DNA from: DASRFS01 sp035260725
GTDB lineage: Bacteria > Patescibacteriota > Microgenomatia > Levybacterales > UBA12049
Reading direction: 5' to 3'
DNA: 23,836 nt
Assembly (NCBI GenBank): GCA_035260725.1
Contig: DATFUR010000017.1
Location: 1-23,836, forward strand
The notes under the pieces are model-generated. The model was given only the letters and a program-made list of their open reading frames with translations, was not told where the DNA came from and made no database searches. Positions within the stretch are counted from its first letter, which is position 1. Every line of letters starts with the position of its first letter. The position numbers were made by a program, and so were the translations under genes. Shown one piece after another: positions 18,920 through 23,836 of the stretch.

Positions 18920-19893
18920 TAGTTTGTAAACTCCTGGCAAAACATTTCTCCGTAGGATCCTCCGTCCACAACTCCAACTCCCACTCTTCCGAAGTCTTTT
19001 GATAGTATATTTTCCCTGTGTCCCGTGGACTGCATAAGTCCCTTCATCGCAAGCTCAACATTAGGAGCCAAAGCCAAATTCTCGCCGGCCGCGGCAAAGA
19101 CAACTCCAGCGTTTATCATGCGGTCAAAAGGAGAAAGCCCCTCCGGTGTGTAATGGGAAAAGTAACCTCTTTCAAACATGTCTCTACAATGGTCTCTTGC
19201 AACAGTAACCAATGCCTGGGAGCCGGCCTCAAGCGGTTTTATGCCTCTGGAGACTCGCTCCGAATTTATAATCTCCCACATCTGTTTTTCTGCTTCTTTG
19301 TCAACGCTGACATTGCTTGTTTTAAAATTAAGGCTTACAGACTCGTTTCCTTTAGGCTCTACTGTTAAAAAAGACAACGTTTCATTTACTGCCCCTCCAA
19401 ACACACTATTAATAGTAGCTGCTAGGTGTTGTGTGTTTGAGGTAAGGACTTTTGCAATTTTAGATGAGGATATGGATTTTTTTATAACCGGAGAAATAGG
19501 AAGGGTGACTATCATTGTTAATAGAAATGATGCAAGTAAAAGTCCGGATAAAACAGACATGGAAGCGCCCAAGGCCCTATCGATTGTCTTGGTGAAATCG
19601 CGCCTTACAAGAACTTTAGAGAGCACCTTTCCGATTAAACTTCTTAAAATAAAATTGGAAAAAACCTGGACTGAAAAAGCGGCAACAAAAAAACCTATTG
19701 CATTCGCAAACCCCTGGGGAATTGCAAAAGAGGAGTAAAAAAACTTACCGAAAAAGCTGTAAAAGGTAATTCCTGCGAAAAAAGAAATAATAAAACTTAC
19801 AAAATCTAAGAAAGAATCTATGAATCCCGAGGCTGCTCCTTCGAATGCATAGAAAAGAAGTGCCAAAATTATTACAAGGTCTATGAAATTCAT
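18919..19893 (-). CDS. CvpA-like membrane domain fused to CAP/SCP domain, 324 aa
   Basis: The first 150 residues hold four hydrophobic helices with the layout of the CvpA (colicin V production) family, including ILALLFYAFEGAASGFIDSF at the start and the RRDFTKTIDRALGA loop. A linker (about 175-200) precedes a CAP/SCP/PR1 domain (about 204-322). Its four-residue metal-site set is partly visible: H236 in ARDHCRDM, E242 or H247 in ERGYFSHYTPEG, E271 in AGENLA, and H292 in GHRENILSKDFGRVGVGV. By topology the CAP domain is probably outside the membrane. Bacterial CAP domains often act on or near the cell wall. It forms an operon with pgk; the reason for that pairing is not evident. Confidence 0.85.
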   Translation of the reverse strand: MNFIDLVIILALLFYAFEGAASGFIDSFLDFVSFIISFFAGITFYSFFGKFFYSSFAIPQGFANAIGFFVAAFSVQVFSNFILRSLIGKVLSKVLVRRDFTKTIDRALGASMSVLSGLLLASFLLTMIVTLPISPVIKKSISSSKIAKVLTSNTQHLAATINSVFGGAVNETLSFLTVEPKGNESVSLNFKTSNVSVDKEAEKQMWEIINSERVSRGIKPLEAGSQALVTVARDHCRDMFERGYFSHYTPEGLSPFDRMINAGVVFAAAGENLALAPNVELAMKGLMQSTGHRENILSKDFGRVGVGVVDGGSYGEMFCQEFTN

Positions 19894-19901
19894 GTGGTTT
19901 T

Positions 19902-19907
19902 ATTATA
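19902..19907 (-). promoter_or_regulatory. -10 box of the CvpA-CAP/pgk operon
   Basis: Minus-strand TATAAT puts +1 at about 19895, 2 nt before the ATG at 19893. No convincing -35 is visible. Confidence 0.5.
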
Positions 19908-19921
19908 TATTATTGTGGTAA

Positions 19922-19927
19922 TATATA
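19922..19927 (+). promoter_or_regulatory. -10 box of the first penicillin-binding protein gene
   Basis: TATATA at 19922-19927 puts +1 at 19934, the A of the ATG. A clear -35 is lacking. The 40-bp gap to the divergent CvpA-CAP gene leaves room for little else. Confidence 0.45.
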
Positions 19928-19933
19928 CAGCCA

Positions 19934-22126
19934 ATGACCGACCGAATTAATCAGGCAAAAAAAAGATTTAAAAAGATTTTCTTGAAACACAAGACGCGAA
20001 ACCTAATTTTATTGGGGGCCTCACTTGTTCTTTTGGTTTTGCTTTACGCCCTAATTTTAAGAGACCTGCCTTCTCCCACCAGGCTTGGTTCTTCCGCAAT
20101 CCCCCAATCGACTCAAATACTAGACCGAAACGACAAATTTCTTTTCACAATTTATAGAAACAAAGACCAAACCTTTATTCCCCTCTCCACAGTCCCCAAG
20201 TATATGCAGCAGGCAACGCTGGCAATTGAAGACAAGAATTTTTACTATCACGGTGCAATTGACCTCAAGGGAATAGTAAGAGCAATGGCTGCAATTGCGT
20301 TTCATAAAAGGATTGAAGGAGGATCGACTCTAACCCAGCAACTCGTAAAAAACAGTCTTTTGAGCCCGGAAAGAACGGTCCTTAGAAAAGTAAAGGAAGT
20401 GCTTTTGGCATTTGCAACGGAGGCTTTTTATTCCAAAAACCAAATCTTGGAAATGTATCTCAACCAAACCCCCTACGGAGGAACAGCATGGGGAGTTGAG
20501 GCGGCCAGCAAAACTTATTTTGGTAAACCGGCAAAGGATTTAACACTAGCGCAGGCGGCACTTTTAGCCGGCCTTCCGGAAGCACCGACTACAAATTCAC
20601 CCTTTGGGGCCCACCCAGACCTTGCCAAAAAAAGACAGGAGACAGTCTTGGATGAAATGCAAAAAGAAGGATATATTACTGTGGAACAAAGAGACAGGGC
20701 AAAGAAAGAACCTTTAAATTACACAAAAATATCAAACGAAATAAAAGCTCCCCATTTTGTTTTGTACGTTAAAGAACTGCTCGTAAAAAAATATGGGCAA
20801 CAAATGGTCGAAGAGGGAGGACTGCGGGTAAAAACAACTTTAGATTTGGATATTCAGGATTATGCCCAAGCCTCCGTTGCCGCAGAAGTAGCAGGACTTG
20901 GAGGCTACCACGTTACAAATGGAGCTGCAATGGTGGCAAATCCCGCAACAGGAGAGATTTTGGCAATGGTTGGAAGCCGGGATTATTTCGACTCAAAAAT
21001 TGACGGCAATGTAAATGTTACTTTGTCGCAAAGACAGCCTGGTTCGTCGATAAAACCCATAAATTATACGGTCGGACTTCTTCATGGATATACCGCTGCT
21101 ACTCCTTTTATTGATAACAAGATTTGTTTCCCAAACCAGGGTGGACAAAGCTATTGCCCCGTTAACTACGACGGCAAGTTCCACGGAATTTTGTCTATGA
21201 GATATGCTTTGGGAAATTCCATAAATATTCCCGCTGTTAAAATGTTGAAGTTAAACACCGTTCCCGCTATGATTTCTACCGCGTCGGCAATGGGAATAAC
21301 CACGTTTACAAACCCCGATAGATACGGTTTGTCCTTAACTTTAGGAGGAGGAGAAGTAACAATGCTGGATATGACGCAGGCCTACGGCGTTTTGGCAAAC
21401 GAAGGATACAAAGTAGACTTAACGTCAATTCTTAAGGTAACCGACTCCAAAGGGAAGATCTTGGAAGAGTACAAACCCCCGAAAAGCCCGATTTTCGGCA
21501 AAAAAGTTTTGCCGGAGTCTGCTGCATACATAATGTCCGACATCTTGGCAGACAACGGCGCCAGAGTTTTGGAATTTGGAGAGAATTCGCAGTTAAAAAT
21601 ACCAGGAAAAGTAGTTTCTGCAAAAACCGGAACCACAAATGATTTTAGAGACAACTGGACCTTCGGCTACACACCGTCCTACGTTGTTGCAGCTTGGGTT
21701 GGAAATAACGATAACAGCCCAATGGGCTATTTATCTTCGGGTATAACCGGGGCAGCTCCGATTTGGCATGACATAATGGCTCATCTTCTCAAAGACAAGC
21801 CGGCCGAATACTATTACAGACCGTCTAACGTAATACAAAAAGAGGTTTGCGATATGACAGGGCTTGCCCCTTCAACGAATAATCCTTGCAAAACCCGGCT
21901 TGAGTATTTTGTAATAGGGACAGAAAACACTCTGGCTAGGTACATGACGGAAAAACAAAATATATGGGTCAATAAAGACACCAAAGTTCCGCCTGCTGTG
22001 GGTGTCACCGACACAAATTTGGAACTCAAAGAATCAACCGTTGTTAAAGATGCAACAGGAGAAAATTTCTGCGTTTCTTGTCCTACACCGTCACCGTCTC
22101 CAAGTCCCTCTCCCTCGCCCCACTAA
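19934..22126 (+). CDS. Class A penicillin-binding protein (PBP1A-like), 730 aa
   Basis: A bifunctional peptidoglycan synthase. A basic cytoplasmic start and one membrane helix (residues 23-43) lead to a GT51 glycosyltransferase domain with catalytic E99 in IEDKNFYYH and the EGGSTLTQQLVKN motif (128-140). This is followed by NQTPYGGTAWGVEAAS. The transpeptidase domain has the SxxK nucleophile S371-K374 (RQPGSSIKP), a GNSINIP segment in the SxN position and the KTGT motif at 564-567. The C-terminus ends in a Pro-Ser repeat (PSPSPSPSPSP) that probably spans wall material. A similar gene follows directly. The ATG is at the predicted +1, with no Shine-Dalgarno sequence. Confidence 0.95.
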   Translation: MTDRINQAKKRFKKIFLKHKTRNLILLGASLVLLVLLYALILRDLPSPTRLGSSAIPQSTQILDRNDKFLFTIYRNKDQTFIPLSTVPKYMQQATLAIEDKNFYYHGAIDLKGIVRAMAAIAFHKRIEGGSTLTQQLVKNSLLSPERTVLRKVKEVLLAFATEAFYSKNQILEMYLNQTPYGGTAWGVEAASKTYFGKPAKDLTLAQAALLAGLPEAPTTNSPFGAHPDLAKKRQETVLDEMQKEGYITVEQRDRAKKEPLNYTKISNEIKAPHFVLYVKELLVKKYGQQMVEEGGLRVKTTLDLDIQDYAQASVAAEVAGLGGYHVTNGAAMVANPATGEILAMVGSRDYFDSKIDGNVNVTLSQRQPGSSIKPINYTVGLLHGYTAATPFIDNKICFPNQGGQSYCPVNYDGKFHGILSMRYALGNSINIPAVKMLKLNTVPAMISTASAMGITTFTNPDRYGLSLTLGGGEVTMLDMTQAYGVLANEGYKVDLTSILKVTDSKGKILEEYKPPKSPIFGKKVLPESAAYIMSDILADNGARVLEFGENSQLKIPGKVVSAKTGTTNDFRDNWTFGYTPSYVVAAWVGNNDNSPMGYLSSGITGAAPIWHDIMAHLLKDKPAEYYYRPSNVIQKEVCDMTGLAPSTNNPCKTRLEYFVIGTENTLARYMTEKQNIWVNKDTKVPPAVGVTDTNLELKESTVVKDATGENFCVSCPTPSPSPSPSPSPH

Positions 22127-22158
22127 GTTAGCTTGCCTCACCAATCTAAATCTGCTTC

Positions 22159-22186
22159 TTGTATTCTTATAAAGCTATAGTATAAT
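22159..22186 (+). promoter_or_regulatory. Promoter of the second penicillin-binding protein gene
   Basis: TTGTAT (22159-22164), 16 bp, TATAAT (22181-22186). +1 is at about 22193, leaving a 15-nt leader without a Shine-Dalgarno site. The second gene can therefore be regulated apart from the first. Confidence 0.65.
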
Positions 22187-22207
22187 CGGCCTCATAAGCC
22201 CCTCTTT

Positions 22208-23836
22208 ATGAGACTTTTAATTGATGTTGTTGTAGGCTTATTGTGGCTTTTAATAAAAATTGGCGATTCTGTGCTTTTCGCAGGGGACTTTATTGCCAAA
22301 AAATTCAGGAAAACTATCAAAAGAATCAAAAAATATAAACTTCCCACTCCCAATCTCAACTTTTCATTTCCGGAAATTGAATTTCCGCGCTTGAGGTTAA
22401 ACTATTCTCTACCCAAGCGTAAAAAAAGAATAAAGGTAGTAAAATCAAAACAGATAAACATCTTTCCGGGCTCTATTCCCCAACTTTTAAAGTTTAAGTA
22501 TTTTATTTTTGGGAGTATTTTTTCTCTTATTTTTATTTACCTTCCCCTTCTGGTTTTGATTTTTTTACAAAATCTTCCAAATCCGAAACTTTTGGAACTG
22601 CGTGATGTTTCTCAAACAACCAAGATTTACGATCGAAACAACACGCTTTTGTACCAAATTTATGCCAATCAAAATAGGACTCTTGTTACCCTTAATTCAA
22701 TTCCGGAAAACTTAAGAAATGCAACAATTGCAATCGAAGATAAAGAATTTTACAAAAATCCGGGTTTTGACGTCGGGGCAATAGCCAGAGCCGCAATTGG
22801 AAATATTCAGGGCAAACCTTTACAGGGAGGCTCAACTATAACCCAACAGCTCATAAAATCCACTCTTCTTACACCCGAACAAAGCTTTAACCGGAAAATA
22901 AAAGAAGCAATTCTGGCTTTCTGGGCAGAAAAAATTTATACAAAAGACCAAATCTTAACAATGTACTTTAATCAGGTCTCATATGGAGGCACTTCTTGGG
23001 GAGTTGAGGCGGCCAGTAAAACTTATTTTGGGCAGGACGTAAAAGATTTGGATTTGGCACAGTCCGCTTTTTTGGCCGGGCTCACAAAAGCTCCTACAAC
23101 TTACTATCCTTACGGAGAAAATCCCGATCTTTGGAGGGAAAGACAAAAAGAAGTCCTTCAAAGAATGGTAAACCTAGGATACATAAAGGCGGAAGATAAA
23201 GCACAGGCGGAGCAGGAAAACTTAACATTCCTGCCTCCCCAAAGCCCAATATACGCTCCCCACTTCGTTTTTTACTTAAAGGACTTACTCGTCAAAAAAT
23301 ATGGGCTTGAAATGGTCGAAAAAGGGGGTTTAAGTATCGTAACGAGCCTTGACCTTCCCCTTCAGAAAAAAGTAGAAAATATTGTAAGGACAGAAGTAGA
23401 CAAAGATATAAATTATAACCTTACAAACGGCGCGGCGCTTGTTACCAATCCTAAAAATGGGGATATTCTGGCAATGGTTGGCAGCCGGGATTACGAAAAT
23501 GAAGATTTTGGAAAGGTTAATATAACAACATCTCTTCGCCAGCCTGGCTCTTCTGTTAAAGTTATTACTTATTCTGCCGCACTTGCCAAAGGCTACACCG
23601 CAGCTACAATGATAAACGACTCTGCTACAGTCTTTGGTCTTCCGGGCCAGTCTTATGCGCCTGTTAACTATGACGGCGTATTCCATGGAAATGTGTCTTT
23701 GAGAATTGCTCTTGCGAATTCTATAAATGTTCCTGCAGTTAAAACCCTGCAGGTAGTAGGCATTGAAACAATGGTTAATCTTGCCAAAAACATGGGAATA
23801 ACAACCTGGAACGACCCCCAAAAGTATGGTCTGTCC
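22208..23836 (+). CDS. Class A penicillin-binding protein, second copy, partial (543 codons)
   Basis: The frame runs open to the end of the window. It differs from the first copy by a long N-terminus: a hydrophobic stretch at residues 5-25, a basic region (about 31-83, with many Lys/Arg and Pro), then the main membrane helix at about 97-120. A GT51 domain follows with catalytic E177 (IEDKEFYKNPGFD), QGGSTITQQLIKS and NQVSYGGTSWGVEAAS. The transpeptidase start shows S448-K451 (RQPGSSVKV) and LANSINVP. The KTGT motif lies beyond the window. It is a paralogue of the preceding gene. The extra N-terminal region may bind cytoplasmic partners or membrane lipids (inference). Confidence 0.93.
   Translation, partial: MRLLIDVVVGLLWLLIKIGDSVLFAGDFIAKKFRKTIKRIKKYKLPTPNLNFSFPEIEFPRLRLNYSLPKRKKRIKVVKSKQINIFPGSIPQLLKFKYFIFGSIFSLIFIYLPLLVLIFLQNLPNPKLLELRDVSQTTKIYDRNNTLLYQIYANQNRTLVTLNSIPENLRNATIAIEDKEFYKNPGFDVGAIARAAIGNIQGKPLQGGSTITQQLIKSTLLTPEQSFNRKIKEAILAFWAEKIYTKDQILTMYFNQVSYGGTSWGVEAASKTYFGQDVKDLDLAQSAFLAGLTKAPTTYYPYGENPDLWRERQKEVLQRMVNLGYIKAEDKAQAEQENLTFLPPQSPIYAPHFVFYLKDLLVKKYGLEMVEKGGLSIVTSLDLPLQKKVENIVRTEVDKDINYNLTNGAALVTNPKNGDILAMVGSRDYENEDFGKVNITTSLRQPGSSVKVITYSAALAKGYTAATMINDSATVFGLPGQSYAPVNYDGVFHGNVSLRIALANSINVPAVKTLQVVGIETMVNLAKNMGITTWNDPQKYGLS

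Noticed and set aside
1..23836. CRISPR array or tandem repeats
   Set aside because: No regularly spaced direct repeats were seen; the Pro-Ser codon repeat at 22085-22122 and the NGH codon repeat in nrdJ are protein-level repeats only.

Overview
The window looks like a chromosomal segment of a Candidate Phyla Radiation (Patescibacteria) bacterium, probably of the Microgenomates type. That placement rests on gene content and style, not on a marker-gene tree. The evidence is many lineage-restricted small hypothetical proteins, a class II (B12-dependent) ribonucleotide reductase with its own NrdR and adenosyltransferase, a lone VirB4/TraG-like ATPase without other conjugation genes, a CvpA-CAP fusion, very tight gene packing, and UGA used as a normal stop. 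No insertion sequence, prophage, CRISPR array or rRNA was seen.

Layout. 1-1400: a hypothetical gene, an elongator-type tRNA-Met(CAT) with terminator, and a divergent second CAT tRNA that resembles a shortened initiator tRNA. The two tRNAs are driven by overlapping, opposed promoters. Two small hypothetical genes follow. 1400-4130: an unknown 279-residue protein, an FtsB/DivIC-like divisome protein and a XerC/D-type recombinase transcribed back to back, and two small unknowns. 4190-4315: a tRNA-Ile with a UAU anticodon behind a leader of nested hairpins. 4331-8333 (minus): a VirB4-like ATPase, a proline-rich partner, a 46-residue zinc-ribbon protein and a 364-residue zinc-ribbon protein. The last two lie directly behind a cobalamin riboswitch with a clear terminator/antiterminator. 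8476-12735 (minus): the operon nrdR, a DUF6941-like gene, a 90-residue gene, nrdJ and a PduO-type adenosyltransferase, with a promoter flanked by two NrdR-like boxes 32 bp apart. 12863-14667: a secreted DUF5667-like protein and a CBS-CBS-methyltransferase fusion. 14801-15694: a GAMT/RMT2-like methyltransferase. 15687-19893 (minus): gapA plus a cytidylate-kinase-like gene, and CvpA-CAP plus pgk, with a short hypothetical gene between them. 19934-23836: two tandem class A penicillin-binding proteins, the second cut by the window end.

How it fits together. The nrd operon couples DNA-precursor synthesis to adenosylcobalamin supply. The riboswitch begins immediately after the adenosyltransferase stop codon, so read-through from this operon into the 364-residue gene should be cut when B12 is plentiful. 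Many promoters sit so that the predicted transcript starts at or within about 4 nt of the start codon, so leaderless mRNA seems common here. Clear Shine-Dalgarno sequences appear at only two genes.
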